The notes under the pieces were generated by a model. That model saw only the letters and a list, made by a program, of their open reading frames with translations. It was not told the DNA's origin and ran no database searches. Both the position numbers and the translations under genes were made by a program. This document shows positions 7,548 through 17,242 of a stretch of DNA of 38,927 nt, piece after piece. Origin of the DNA: Stenotrophomonas acidaminiphila (lineage in GTDB: Bacteria > Pseudomonadota > Gammaproteobacteria > Xanthomonadales > Xanthomonadaceae); NCBI RefSeq assembly GCF_001431595.1, contig NZ_LDJO01000062.1:1-38927 (forward strand), in the 5' to 3' direction. The number at the start of each line of letters is the position of its first letter. Positions within the stretch are counted from its first letter, which is position 1.

Positions 7548-8282
7548 TCAAGCCGTTTGCCGTTCTTTCGCGATGAATCTCAGTCCGACCCCTGGTTCGG
7601 TCACGATGTAGCGGGGAGCTGAGGCATCGTCCCCAAGCTTGTTGCGCAACTTGCCCACAAGAATGCGCAAGTAGTGGGCATCCTCCTCGTGCGTCGGTCC
7701 CCATACCTCCCGCAAGATTTGCGTTTGGGTAATCAGCCGTCCAGGTTGACGGGCCAACAGGGACAGCAGAGAAAACTCTTTACGGCTCAGTGTGACGACT
7801 TGGCCGTGGACGGTCACTTCCCGTTGTGCCAGATCAATTCTGACAACCCCGTCGTCATAAACTGGATCTTCCTCCGCGCCCGATCCTAACGTTCGCAGGA
7901 ATGCGCGGATACGCGCCATCAGTTCCTCGACACCAAACGGTTTGGTCACGTAGTCGTTGGCACCCGCATCCAGCAAGGCGACCTTCTCCTCTTCCCCGGA
8001 GCGCACTGTAAGCACAATGACTGGCACGCGCGACCATCGCCGAAGCTCCTTGAGCACTTCCTTCCCGTCCTTGTCGGGCAATCCCAGATCGAGAACGACG
8101 AGATCGGCCCCCTTGCTAGCCAGCAGCGTCAGTCCTTCCCGGCCCGTTCCCGCCAGCAGAGTCGCGTATCCCTGCGAGCGCAGGCTGATGTCGATGAACT
8201 TGCGGATCTGCGGTTCGTCATCGACGACGAGAATTCTGGCGGCCGGAGCGCCCGAATTCGACTCACTAGGACGTCCCATCAT
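7548..8282 (-). CDS. kdpE: KdpE, response regulator of the K+ ATPase operon
   Basis: A 244-residue OmpR/KdpE-type regulator. The receiver domain (about 16-130) has acidic DDE at 21-23, the phosphoacceptor Asp65 in VVLDLGLPD, and Lys114 in VTKPFG. The C-terminal winged helix (about 145-240) contains LSRKEFSLLSLLARQPG and HYLRILVGKLRNKLG. It overlaps the end of kdpD by 17 bp. By family it is phosphorylated by KdpD under K+ limitation and activates the structural kdp genes. The likely target is the repeat-bearing AT-rich region at 16800-16963. An alternative start is the second ATG, one codon in. Confidence 0.93.
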   Translation of the reverse strand: MMGRPSESNSGAPAARILVVDDEPQIRKFIDISLRSQGYATLLAGTGREGLTLLASKGADLVVLDLGLPDKDGKEVLKELRRWSRVPVIVLTVRSGEEEKVALLDAGANDYVTKPFGVEELMARIRAFLRTLGSGAEEDPVYDDGVVRIDLAQREVTVHGQVVTLSRKEFSLLSLLARQPGRLITQTQILREVWGPTHEEDAHYLRILVGKLRNKLGDDASAPRYIVTEPGVGLRFIAKERQTA

Positions 8283-11007
8283 GTTCTTTCGCCTCCTGAT
8301 TGGCGTACCCGCCCCAAGGCAAGGTCAAACGGATGGTAGTTCCCTTGCCTTCTGGTCCCGGCAGCGCTTGGACACTGCCCATATGGGCACCCACGATACC
8401 TTGGACGATCGTCAGTCCCAGGCCGGTTCCCTGCTTGCCCCGGTCGCCACGCTCCACGCTGTAGAACATATCGAAGATGCGGCGTCGTTCGTCTTCTGGA
8501 ATGCCTGGCCCACGGTCCGAAATGTCGATTCGTAATTGATCGTCCTCGGTCCGTCGAATCTGCACCCGGATGGGCACACCCGGAGGGGAGAACTTCGCCG
8601 CGTTCTCCATCACATTAAACAGAGCCTGCTCGATGAGCGCGGGGTGGACATGGATCGGAGGCAGGTCGGGGGGAATATCGTGTTCGATGCGTACATCGGG
8701 CTCGTACCGTTGCAAACGCCTGGACGCTGAACCCACCAACTCGTCGATGCCGATCCAGTCGCGTGTCAGCGTCAGTCCCTGCTGCCCGAGCCGGGTCATG
8801 TCGAGCAGGTTCTGGATGTACCGATCCAGGCGCTCGCCTTCCACATGGATGGTCTCCAGCAGGCTTTTCTGATCCTCCGGCCCCATATCCTTGGCGTAGC
8901 GAGCCAAGCTGTCCGCTGCTCCGATCATCGACGACAGGGGCGAACGCAGGTCGTGCGACACCGACGACAGCAGCGCGGACCGCAGGCGCTCCGTTTCTCC
9001 GGTGACGCGCGCTTCCTCCAGTTCCGACACCAGCCGCGTGCGCTGGGCGGCCTGGCCGATGTCCTCCACCATGCTTTCCGCCAGGCGGCGCTGCTCGAAC
9101 GAAAGACGCCCCATGCCCGACGGGAACCTCAAGCCGGCCACGCCGAGCGTATTCTTGTCCGAGTGCACCGGCAGAAACAACCAAGACGAATGGGTCAGGG
9201 TGTCCGTGTAGTGCCCGCTCGCCTGCCCGTGCTGCTGCGTCCAGTCGGCCGCCATCAGATCCTTCTCGGTCAGATGATTCGCGGCAGTGGTAGGACCGGC
9301 CTCGCCATTGATGCGTATCCATGCCTCGGCGTGCAGGGTCGATTGCAGAACCGATGAGCCTGATGCGATGACCTGCCCGAGATCGGCTGCCTTGGCAAGA
9401 TGGCGTCCCAGGTTCTGCATGGCCGTCGCGTGTGTGTTCGCCGCTCGCAACGCCACGACTTGCATGCGCAGTTGTGAAGCTAGTCGTCCGGCAATCAGAG
9501 CCGCCGCCAAGAACAGCAACACAGTGGCCACACCACGGTGAGCACTGATAAGGAAGGTGTAGCGCGGTTCGATGAAGAAGAAGTTGTATGCCACGAAACA
9601 CAGCCCGGCGGTAATGACGGCCGAGAGCATGCGGGTTCGTGAGGCGACGAGCATGACCGCCACGAGAAAGATCAGGGACAGATCCTGCAAGCCCAGCGTG
9701 CGCTCGGCCAAGGCCGCCGCGCCGACGGCGCCGACGCTGGCCAGCAGGATCAGCACGACCTCCCGTCCCGTGAGGCGACCGCTGGCAAGACCCTGCAATT
9801 CCATCGCCCGCTGCCGGGCCTGCGGCGTGCTGACGATCGTCAGCTCGTATCGTGCGCCGCGCTGCAACAGTTGCTGCGTCAGCGTGCGATTGAAGATGCG
9901 GACGATGGGGCGCTCGCGCGTGCGGCCGATCACGATGGATCGTGCGCCGCGCGCCTCGGCGGCGTCGAGCAGTGCCTGGGTGACGTCGGTGTTGTGCAGC
10001 ACTTCCGTCTCGCCACCCAGATTGCGCGCCAGCGCGAATGCCTTGTCGATCTCGATCAAGCGCTGCTGCTCCGCACGCGCAACCATGTTGCGCGTGGGGG
10101 CCGTCCGGTAAAGGTCGTCAGTGTGCAAGGCGGCATCGGCCGAGCGCCCGGTCTCCACCGTGACCACCGACCAAGGAGCGCCCCGGCGCTCGGCGATTCG
10201 AGCCCCCGCTCTTACGAGGTATTCCGACTGCCCCCGGCCGTCAATGGCGATCAGCACATGGCGCTGGATGGAAATGCCTTCCAGGCCGCGCGCCGCGCGC
10301 GTCTCGCGCAAGTCGGCATCGACGTGATCGGCCACGGTTTGCATCGCCAGCTCGCGCAGAGCGGTGAGATTCGACGGCGAGAAGAACGCCTGCAGCGCCT
10401 GGGCGGCCTGCTCGGGCAAATACACCTTGCCATCGTTCAGGCGTTCGATCAGTTCTCGCGCAGGCAAATCCACCAGGCGGATGTCACGCAGGCGCTCGAA
10501 AACGGCGTCGGGAACAGTCTCGCTCACCCGGATACCAGTGATCTGGTGCACCACGTCGTTCAGACTTTCCAGATGCTGGATATTGACCGTGGTGTAAACG
10601 TCGATACCAGCGTTGAGCAATTCCTCCACATCCTGCCAGCGCCGCTCATGACGGCTTCCGGGAGCGTTGCGATGGGCCAGCTCGTCGACCAGGGCGATGG
10701 CCGGCTTGCGCCCCAGCAAACCATCCAGGTCCATCTCCTCCAGTTGCCGTCCCTGGTATTCGACCTTCTTGCGAGGCAACAGCGGCAGACCCTCGACCAT
10801 GGTCTGGGTCTCGCTGCGGCCATGTGTCTCGACGATGCCAATGACGACATCCACCCCTTGGCGGTGGAGTTCGCGCGCGCGCGCCAGCATCGCGTAGGTC
10901 TTGCCGACACCGGGGGCGGCGCCCAGGAACACCGTCAGACGTCCTGCGGTCTGGCGCTTGATTTCCCCCAGCAAGGCGTCGGCTTGTCCCGTATGTTCGG
11001 TTCCCAT
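8266..11007 (-). CDS. kdpD: KdpD, K+ sensor histidine kinase
   Basis: A 913-residue membrane kinase of full family length. Domains in order: the KdpD N-terminal domain with Walker A GAAPGVGKT (29-37) and a DELAHRNAPGSRHERRWQDV segment (about 108-127), a USP-like domain (about 245-370), four membrane helices (about 410-505), a GAF-like region, HisKA with His685 in SVSHDLRSP, and an ATPase domain with N and G boxes (NVMENAAKF, DRGPGIPEDE, GTGLGLTIV). It is transcribed with kdpE. A PtsN-like EIIA gene lies just upstream; in E. coli, EIIA(Ntr) binds KdpD and alters its activity. Confidence 0.95.
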   Translation of the reverse strand: MGTEHTGQADALLGEIKRQTAGRLTVFLGAAPGVGKTYAMLARARELHRQGVDVVIGIVETHGRSETQTMVEGLPLLPRKKVEYQGRQLEEMDLDGLLGRKPAIALVDELAHRNAPGSRHERRWQDVEELLNAGIDVYTTVNIQHLESLNDVVHQITGIRVSETVPDAVFERLRDIRLVDLPARELIERLNDGKVYLPEQAAQALQAFFSPSNLTALRELAMQTVADHVDADLRETRAARGLEGISIQRHVLIAIDGRGQSEYLVRAGARIAERRGAPWSVVTVETGRSADAALHTDDLYRTAPTRNMVARAEQQRLIEIDKAFALARNLGGETEVLHNTDVTQALLDAAEARGARSIVIGRTRERPIVRIFNRTLTQQLLQRGARYELTIVSTPQARQRAMELQGLASGRLTGREVVLILLASVGAVGAAALAERTLGLQDLSLIFLVAVMLVASRTRMLSAVITAGLCFVAYNFFFIEPRYTFLISAHRGVATVLLFLAAALIAGRLASQLRMQVVALRAANTHATAMQNLGRHLAKAADLGQVIASGSSVLQSTLHAEAWIRINGEAGPTTAANHLTEKDLMAADWTQQHGQASGHYTDTLTHSSWLFLPVHSDKNTLGVAGLRFPSGMGRLSFEQRRLAESMVEDIGQAAQRTRLVSELEEARVTGETERLRSALLSSVSHDLRSPLSSMIGAADSLARYAKDMGPEDQKSLLETIHVEGERLDRYIQNLLDMTRLGQQGLTLTRDWIGIDELVGSASRRLQRYEPDVRIEHDIPPDLPPIHVHPALIEQALFNVMENAAKFSPPGVPIRVQIRRTEDDQLRIDISDRGPGIPEDERRRIFDMFYSVERGDRGKQGTGLGLTIVQGIVGAHMGSVQALPGPEGKGTTIRLTLPWGGYANQEAKEHDGTS

Positions 11008-11099
11008 GGCAGACCTATCCTCAAAGTATTTTCGTTGTCTGCATATCGTCTTCGGCCACCCTTGGTTCTCGCCAAGCTATGGATGAGGCGTGGCGCCGT

Positions 11100-11555
11100 C
11101 TAAGAAGTCCATTCATCAAATAACGCCTTAATTTCAACCGGGTTATGACGGGCTTGCAAGGCCGCTCGAAATCCACTATCGGAGAACAATGCAGCCGCAT
11201 GGGCCAAAAGCTCAAGATGCGCCTCGGTTGCTGGGCTGGGAACCAGCAGCACCAGGGCATCGGATACTTGCCCGATGTCAGGAGCATCGAACTCCAGCCC
11301 TGGCACGAGACGCACGTACAGAGCGCGAATGCGTTTCAGAATGTTCACCCTGGCGTGGGGAATGGCGACGCCGAGGCCCAATGCAGTCGATCCCGCCAGT
11401 TCCCGCCGCATCAGGGCGGAAGCGACAGCATCCGCTGGCAAACCGCCGATGCGCTCGGTGTGAAGGCCGATGGCCTGGAACAACTGTCGCTTGTTCGAAA
11501 CGTTCAGACCGAGGAGAACGTCCTCGGCCTGAAGGTAGATGCCCAGCACAGTCAT
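11100..11555 (-). CDS. PTS EIIA type-2 domain protein (PtsN-like)
   Basis: A 151-residue EIIA(Fru/Ntr)-type protein. The phosphorylation site is His67 in GLGVAIPHARV. It also shows the family's N-terminal LSNKRQLFQAI-like segment (VSNKRQLFQAIG), a central LVLLVPSPATEAHLELLAHAAALF segment and a C-terminal regulatory half. The start overlaps the kdpC stop by ATGA, so it is part of the kdp operon. By analogy with E. coli EIIA(Ntr), which interacts with KdpD, it probably links phosphotransfer state to K+ signalling. It has no sugar-specific partner here. The 92 nt to kdpD hold nothing recognisable. Confidence 0.88.
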   Translation of the reverse strand: MTVLGIYLQAEDVLLGLNVSNKRQLFQAIGLHTERIGGLPADAVASALMRRELAGSTALGLGVAIPHARVNILKRIRALYVRLVPGLEFDAPDIGQVSDALVLLVPSPATEAHLELLAHAAALFSDSGFRAALQARHNPVEIKALFDEWTS

Positions 11556-12208
11556 TGCGCAGTCGCTGGCGCCTTCGGGGCGGGCGAAGCGACAGCATCC
11601 AGCGCCAGATTCAGCTCAAGCACATTCACGCGAGGCTGGCCCAGTAAACCGAGTTGCTTGCCCTCCGTATGCTGGGCAACTAAGCCTTCGATGACATCGC
11701 GTGAGATACCGCGCGCATGTGCTACGCGGTCAATCTGAATGGCGGCAGCTTGCGAACTGATGTGCGGGTCGATGCCGCCGCCGGATTGCGTGACCAGATC
11801 GCTGGGTATGGCGGAAGGATCGACACCATACCTTTGCGCCAGGGCGGCTCGCGTTTCATCGACACGTTTGCGCAAGTCTGGATTGGTACGGGCCTGGTTG
11901 CTCCCTGCCACCGCCATCACATCGTAGTTGGCCGCAGAGGGGCGTGACTGGAAGTAGCGATCGTCCGAGAACGGCTGCGCCACCAGTGAGGAGCCGAGGA
12001 CCTTGCCATCGCGCTCGATTAGGCTGCCATTGGCAGTGCTCGGGAACAGCGCCTGGCCGAGCCCGACTCCCGCCAGCGGATACAGCAGACCGAAACCGAC
12101 CAGCGAAATGATCGCCAGGCCGATGGAGCCGCGGAGCAGGCCCTTGTCGGAGATGGCCGGGGACACATTGCCCGGCGTGCGGGGAGTTGTAGTTGCGTTA
12201 TGAGACAT
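11552..12208 (-). CDS. kdpC: KdpC, K+-transporting ATPase subunit C
   Basis: A 218-residue single-span membrane protein. The helix at about 27-50 (GSIGLAIISLVGFGLLYPLAG) is followed by a periplasmic part with FPSTANGSLI, SRPSAANYD, SNQARTNPDL and DLVTQSGGGIDPHIS, all KdpC hallmarks, and VNVLELNLALD near the end. The N-terminal extension (about 20 residues) and the Ala/Pro tail make it slightly longer than E. coli KdpC. KdpC stabilises the KdpFABC complex and raises nucleotide affinity. It begins 10 nt after kdpB and overlaps the EIIA gene. Confidence 0.95.
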   Translation of the reverse strand: MSHNATTTPRTPGNVSPAISDKGLLRGSIGLAIISLVGFGLLYPLAGVGLGQALFPSTANGSLIERDGKVLGSSLVAQPFSDDRYFQSRPSAANYDVMAVAGSNQARTNPDLRKRVDETRAALAQRYGVDPSAIPSDLVTQSGGGIDPHISSQAAAIQIDRVAHARGISRDVIEGLVAQHTEGKQLGLLGQPRVNVLELNLALDAVASPAPKAPATAQ

Positions 12209-12218
12209 GATCGAATCC

Positions 12219-14258
12219 TCAGAGAGAGAACATGGCGGAGATCGCGACGTCGATCACCTTGATCGCGATGAAGGGCAGCAGGACGCCACCCACGCCATAG
12301 ATCAGCATGTTGTTGCGCAGCAGTTGCGTCGCGCTCGCGGGCTTGAAGCGCACCCCGCGCAAGGCCAGCGGAATCAGCAGCGGAATGATGATGGCGTTGA
12401 AGATCAGCGCCGACAGCACGGCGCTGTTCGGGCTCGACAGGTTCATGACGTTCAGCGCCGCCATCTGCGGGATTGTTGCGGCGAACAGCGCCGGCAGGAT
12501 GGCGAAATACTTGGACACGTCGTTGGCCAGCGAGAAGGTGGTCAGCGCGCCGCGCGTGATGAGCTGCTGTTTGCCGATTTCCACCACGGCGAGCAGCTTG
12601 GCCGGATCGGAGTCGAGATCGACCATGTTGCCGGCCTCCTTGGCCGCCTGTGTGCCCGAGTTCATTGCCAGGCCCACGTCGGCCTGGGCCAGCGCCGGCG
12701 CATCGTTGGTGCCATCGCCCACCATCGCTACCAGGCGACCGCCACTCTGTTCGGCACGGATGCGCGCGAGCTTGTCTTCCGGGCGTGCCTCAGCGATGTA
12801 GTCATCGACACCGGCCTCGGCGGCGATGTTCGCCGCCGTGAGCGGGTTGTCGCCCGTAATCATCACGGTCTTGACGCCCATCTCGCGCAGGCGCGCGAAA
12901 CGTTCCTTGATGCCGTGCTTGATCACGTCGGACAGTTCGATGACGCCCAGCACGTGCCGGCCATCGCTGACCACGAGCGGCGTGGCACCCTTGCGGGCCA
13001 CATCCGACACACGCGCTTCGAGTTCGGCGGGGATGACGCCGCCCAGCATCTGCACATGCCGCGCGATCGCGTCCATCGCGCCCTTGCGGATGACGCGCTC
13101 GCCAGGCAGGTCCACGCCCGACATGCGTGACTGCGCGGAGAACGGCACGAAATGCGCGCCTTCGGGTTCATCGAGCTTCTCGTTCTTGCCGCGTGCGAGC
13201 TTGACGATGGACTTGCCTTCCGGCGTCGGGTCCGCCAGCGAAGCCAGCAGCGCCGCCTGACGCAGTTGCGCGGCATCCACTGCGGCCAGCGCGTGGAACG
13301 CGGTGGCCTGCCGGTCGCCGTAGGTGATGGTGCCGGTCTTGTCCAGCAGCAGCACGTCCACGTCGCCCGCGACCTCCACGGCCTTGCCCGACTTGGCCAG
13401 CACGTTGGCCTGTAGCGCGCGGTTCATGCCGGCAATGCCGATGGCCGGCAGCAGCCCGCCGATGGTGGTTGGGATCAGGCACACCAGCAGGGCGACCAGC
13501 AGCACGACGTTGACGTTCACGCCGACGAAGCCACCGATGAAGGGCAGCGTCACGACGACGATCAGGAAGGTCAGCGTCATCACACCGAGCAGGATGCCCA
13601 GGGCGATTTCGTTGGGCGTCTTCTGCCGGTTGGAGCCTTCCACCAGCGCGATCATGCGGTCGAGGAAGCTGTTGCCCGGCTCGGCGGTGACGCGCACCAC
13701 GATGCGGTCGGACAGCACCTTGGTGCCGCCGATCACGCCGGAGCGGTCGGTGCCGGCCTCGCGCAGCACAGGCGCGGACTCGCCGGTCACGGCGGCCTCG
13801 TTGATCGTCGCCAGACCTTCGACAATCTCGCCGTCGGCAGGCACCAACTGGCCTTCTTCGATCATAACATGATCGCCGGGGCGCAGCTCGGCGGCCGGCA
13901 CCGTCTTCTCGCCGCCGGCGGTGTCCAGCCGCCGGGCCATCAAATCCTTGCGGGCTCGGCGCAGCGACGCCGCCTGTCCGCGTCCGCGGGATTCGGCCAC
14001 GGCTTCGGCGAAGTTGCCGAACAGCACGGTAATCAGCAGGATCACGGTTACGGCCCAGCCGAAACCGGGTTGCGCCCAACCCGCGAGGGTAGCAACCGCC
14101 GTTACCAGCGTACCGAGCCAGACCACGGCCATCACCGGGTTCTTGATGATGTGCTGCGGCGCCAGCTTGATGAAGGAGTTGACCAGCGCAGGCGCGAAGC
14201 CGCGCTCATCCAGGCGCGAGCGGCGGCCCGCGTGTTCTTTCGAGGTTGTATGGTTCAT
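12219..14258 (-). CDS. kdpB: KdpB, K+-transporting P-type ATPase subunit
   Basis: A 679-residue P-type ATPase, the energy-coupling subunit of KdpFABC. Visible motifs: the actuator TGES in [10 protein letters not shown], the phosphorylation motif DKTGT with Asp306, KGAMDAI in the nucleotide-binding domain, and [18 protein letters not shown] in the hinge. Membrane helices lie at about 35-80, 215-275 and three near the C-terminus. Length and motifs match functional KdpB. It lies 10 nt after kdpA and 10 nt before kdpC, consistent with one transcript. Confidence 0.97.
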   Translation of the reverse strand: MNHTTSKEHAGRRSRLDERGFAPALVNSFIKLAPQHIIKNPVMAVVWLGTLVTAVATLAGWAQPGFGWAVTVILLITVLFGNFAEAVAESRGRGQAASLRRARKDLMARRLDTAGGEKTVPAAELRPGDHVMIEEGQLVPADGEIVEGLATINEAAVTGESAPVLREAGTDRSGVIGGTKVLSDRIVVRVTAEPGNSFLDRMIALVEGSNRQKTPNEIALGILLGVMTLTFLIVVVTLPFIGGFVGVNVNVVLLVALLVCLIPTTIGGLLPAIGIAGMNRALQANVLAKSGKAVEVAGDVDVLLLDKTGTITYGDRQATAFHALAAVDAAQLRQAALLASLADPTPEGKSIVKLARGKNEKLDEPEGAHFVPFSAQSRMSGVDLPGERVIRKGAMDAIARHVQMLGGVIPAELEARVSDVARKGATPLVVSDGRHVLGVIELSDVIKHGIKERFARLREMGVKTVMITGDNPLTAANIAAEAGVDDYIAEARPEDKLARIRAEQSGGRLVAMVGDGTNDAPALAQADVGLAMNSGTQAAKEAGNMVDLDSDPAKLLAVVEIGKQQLITRGALTTFSLANDVSKYFAILPALFAATIPQMAALNVMNLSSPNSAVLSALIFNAIIIPLLIPLALRGVRFKPASATQLLRNNMLIYGVGGVLLPFIAIKVIDVAISAMFSL

Positions 14259-14268
14259 GATGTTTTCC

Positions 14269-15978
14269 TCAACGCGCGACCAGGCTCAGATGATCGGCAA
14301 CGGGGCCTAGCACCAGCACGGGCATGAACTGAAGCAGTGTCAGGATGACGATCACCGCGATCAGCGTGAGCGCAAAAGTGGGGGTTTCGATGTGCAGGCT
14401 TCCCGTGCTTTCCGGGGCTTGGCGTTTGCGCGCGAGCATGGCTGCGATCACCAGCGGAATGATGAGGGCCGGATAGCGACCCGCGGCGAGCACGAAGCTG
14501 GCGGTGACGTTCCACCAGACGGTGGCATCGCCCAACCCCTCGAAGCCCGAGCCGTTGTTGGCGAAGGACGACGTGTATTCGTAGAAGACCTGGCTGATGG
14601 CATGGAAGCCGGGGTTCGAGCTCCCCGTCAGGCTCGGCACGGCCAGCGTGATGGCGGTCAGGCCCAGCAGGATCAGCGGTTGCAGCAGCACGAGCACTGC
14701 GAGCAGGCGGACCTCGGGCGCTTCGATCTTGCGTCCGAAAAGTTCCGGCGTGCGCCCCGTCATCAGGCCGGCCAGGAACACGCCCAGCAGGAGATAGGTC
14801 AGGAACTGCTGCAAGCCGCTGCCGATGCCGCCCCAGATGGCGTTGATCAGCATGTCGCTGATCGTGACCAGGCCGGTCAGAGGCGCCAGCGAGTCGTGCA
14901 TGGCGTTGACCGAGCCGTTGGATGTCTGTGTCGTCAATGCGGCCCACAACGCGGAAGGCTCGGCGCCGAAGCGGACTTCCTTGCCTTCCATCAGCGCGAT
15001 GTCCTGCGAGGTCGAGGAGAACCCTTCCGACCAGATGGCGAATCCCGCCGACACGACGGACATGGTCAACATCGTGCCGCACACCAATCCGGCAAACTTT
15101 CGTCGTCCGGTCAGTCCACCGATCATGAACACCACCGCGACTGGGACCAAAATAAGTGCCAAGGTTTCAAGCAGATTCGACAGCGGCGTGGGGTTCTCCA
15201 GCGGCACCGAGCTGTTGGGGCCGTACCAGCCACCGCCATTGGTGCCGAGTTGCTTGATGGCGACCATAGGAGACACCGGACCCAGCGGGATCTTCTGTTC
15301 CTTCATTTCTACCGTCGTATCCACGGGAGCGACCACGGGGCCGCCATCCAGCGTGGCCGGCACGCCCTGGCTGGTCAGCAGCACCGACCACAGCAGGCAC
15401 AGCGGTAGCATGAAGCGCAGCGTGGGGCGGATCACATCGGCCCAGTAGTTGCCGACATCCACCGGGGCCTGCTCCTGCCCATCGGCCTTGCGCTCCTGCG
15501 CATTGCGTCCGCCGAAGAACCCGCGCAGCGTCGCTACGACCAGCGCCAGACCCATCATGGGCGTGATGACCTGCAAGGTCACGATGCCCGTCATGTGGGC
15601 CAGGTACGAGAGCTGTGCCTGCCCGGAGTAGTGCTGCTGGTTGGTGTTGGTCAGGAAGGACACCATCGTGTGCAGCGCCAGGTCCCAGCTCATGTTGGGC
15701 GCGCCGTTGGGGTTGAGCGGTAGCCACGCCTGGGTCATCAGGATCAGCCACACGATGACCGCCAGCACTAGGTTGCTCAGCAGGAACGCGCCGGCGTACC
15801 CGCGCCAGCTCATGCCGCGCTCGGGGTTGGTACCGATCAGCGCATACAGGGGCCGCTCCAGCCACAGAAACAGCCTGTCGCCGCGCATCGGCGCGCCGCG
15901 CATGACCGCGGCCAGATAGCGACCGAGCGGCCATCCGAGACCGATCGCCAGGGCAAATACGAGAAGAAACTCAGTCAT
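14269..15978 (-). CDS. kdpA: KdpA, K+ channel-like subunit
   Basis: A 569-residue membrane protein of the KdpA/Trk superfamily with about ten helices. It carries the selectivity-filter-like segments ([44 protein letters not shown], and [13 protein letters not shown]). The signature Gly residues are intact, so selective K+ passage is expected. The start codon follows GGAG (on the minus strand, in GATGGAGTCC). No kdpF gene is found in the 54 nt before it. The neighbour upstream is a porin-like gene instead. Confidence 0.97.
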   Translation of the reverse strand: MTEFLLVFALAIGLGWPLGRYLAAVMRGAPMRGDRLFLWLERPLYALIGTNPERGMSWRGYAGAFLLSNLVLAVIVWLILMTQAWLPLNPNGAPNMSWDLALHTMVSFLTNTNQQHYSGQAQLSYLAHMTGIVTLQVITPMMGLALVVATLRGFFGGRNAQERKADGQEQAPVDVGNYWADVIRPTLRFMLPLCLLWSVLLTSQGVPATLDGGPVVAPVDTTVEMKEQKIPLGPVSPMVAIKQLGTNGGGWYGPNSSVPLENPTPLSNLLETLALILVPVAVVFMIGGLTGRRKFAGLVCGTMLTMSVVSAGFAIWSEGFSSTSQDIALMEGKEVRFGAEPSALWAALTTQTSNGSVNAMHDSLAPLTGLVTISDMLINAIWGGIGSGLQQFLTYLLLGVFLAGLMTGRTPELFGRKIEAPEVRLLAVLVLLQPLILLGLTAITLAVPSLTGSSNPGFHAISQVFYEYTSSFANNGSGFEGLGDATVWWNVTASFVLAAGRYPALIIPLVIAAMLARKRQAPESTGSLHIETPTFALTLIAVIVILTLLQFMPVLVLGPVADHLSLVAR

Positions 15979-16032
15979 GATCGGACTCCATCAACGTGTT
16001 GCTTGGAGGGCTTGTGGTCATCACGCCCCCGG

Positions 16033-16740
16033 TCAGAAAGAAGCCTGGATGGCGAACTCGGCGCGCGAGCCGGCCATGCCGGGAAACAGTCGCTTGGCCG
16101 CCGAATCGGCGCTATGCAGGGTCAGGCGGGCCTCGAACGGCGCCTTGAACGTCCAGACGACGCCGAGCGCGCCGTGCGTGTAGCTGTCGGCATAGGCGCT
16201 ATCGAGAACGTAGCGGGCTACGCTGCCTTCGACGCGCCATTGGTCGCTGATCGGATAACGGGCGCCGAGCAGCGCATACGTGCCGGTCGTGTCCGTCGCC
16301 ATCGCATTGTTCGAGTGACCCACCGCCAGCCAGTAGTTGTCGCGCCAGATGATGCTCGCGTTGATCTCGTTCCAATTCAGGTTGGTGTTCGCCGAGGGGT
16401 ACTGGTAGCGCAGGAGATAGACGTCCAGCGCCCAATCCGTGGCGATCTTTCCGCTCCATCCCACGGCAAGGTCGAACTCGCTGCGTGCGCCGTTGTCCGG
16501 CTCGAACTTGACGTTCGACCCCCAGATGGAGGCATACAGTCCGGACTCGTGGGCGTACTTGCCACCCGCCTGGATGGCAGGGTTTTCGCGCGTCTGAGAC
16601 GAACCGCGCCAAACGTAGTCCGACGTCAGCGCGGCGCTGCCGGAAACCTGCGCGTGAACGCTGGTCGTCGTTCCCAGCAACAACCCACTGACGGCGACGG
16701 CGACAGCCATTCTGGCCGGCTGAATATTATTGAGAAGCAT
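16033..16740 (-). CDS. TorF family putative porin
   Basis: A 235-residue outer-membrane protein. A signal peptide ends near VHA (about residue 30). The mature part begins with GSAALTSDYVWRGSSQT and goes on to YAHESGLYASIWGSNV, matching the TorF/CHP02001 family. Alternating hydrophobic residues suggest a small beta-barrel, and the chain ends in Phe as outer-membrane proteins usually do. It is the first gene of the kdp transcript, 54 nt before kdpA. A role in letting K+ or another solute cross the outer membrane is inferred from position only. Confidence 0.82.
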   Translation of the reverse strand: MLLNNIQPARMAVAVAVSGLLLGTTTSVHAQVSGSAALTSDYVWRGSSQTRENPAIQAGGKYAHESGLYASIWGSNVKFEPDNGARSEFDLAVGWSGKIATDWALDVYLLRYQYPSANTNLNWNEINASIIWRDNYWLAVGHSNNAMATDTTGTYALLGARYPISDQWRVEGSVARYVLDSAYADSYTHGALGVVWTFKAPFEARLTLHSADSAAKRLFPGMAGSRAEFAIQASF

Positions 16741-16799
16741 GTTTTCACTTCGCGGATGAATGGCGAACTAGCCATGCGTTCAAGTATTCAGTGAAGGCC

Positions 16800-16963
16800 C
16801 GTAAATTCTCTATTCCAGAAGAATCCCCGCGCATAAATTCTGCGTAAATTCTCGGCGGGATTTGTCTGGCGCATGCGAAAAAGAGGTCGATCCGCGGCGC
16901 GCGAGTACGAGGAGCTGGCGTACTGGTGGCCGCGCCAAGCAATGAATTTACGGCGAATTTACG
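16800..16963. promoter_or_regulatory. AT-rich control region with repeated CGTAAATTC / GAATTTACG
   Basis: CGTAAATTC occurs at 16800-16808 and 16843-16851, with a variant (CATAAATTC) at 16832-16840. In the opposite orientation, GAATTTACGGC is tandemly repeated at 16944-16954 and 16955-16965. The region separates the minus-strand porin-kdp operon from the plus-strand genes and is clearly richer in A+T. Two clusters in opposite orientation look like operator arrays, possibly for KdpE or the LysR protein. The identity of the binding protein is unknown. Confidence 0.55.
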
Positions 16964-16985
16964 GCGAACGCTCCCCGCCTGGGAT

Positions 16986-17177
16986 ATGGTCTTGGGGTCA
17001 TATGTGCGGCGATTCTTAGTGCCTCAGATGTTGCAAGACATCATCTTCGTTGGTGTTGTCGTGCTCGCCTTCATTGCATTCTTTCGAGCATCAGAAAGAA
17101 TCGTGACATGGCTTGAAAGACGACATAGAAAATCATCACCGGGCAGTAATCGCCAGCGTGACGCAGACAAGGAATAG
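16986..17177 (+). CDS. Small single-span membrane protein, doubtful
   Basis: A 63-residue ORF with one clear hydrophobic helix (DIIFVGVVVLAFIAFF, about residues 18-33) followed by a basic, charged tail. It could start at ATG 17028 (49 residues) or further upstream at GTG 16926. None has a good ribosome binding site. It is not KdpF by sequence, though it has a similar size and one helix near the kdp genes, and it is on the opposite strand. It may be a remnant or a real small membrane protein. Confidence 0.3.
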   Translation: MVLGSYVRRFLVPQMLQDIIFVGVVVLAFIAFFRASERIVTWLERRHRKSSPGSNRQRDADKE

Positions 17178-17242
17178 TTTTTCTGCGGAATACTGGAAAG
17201 TATTGGCTTGACTGGTAGCGCAGTGCAATCGAGATCAAGGGA

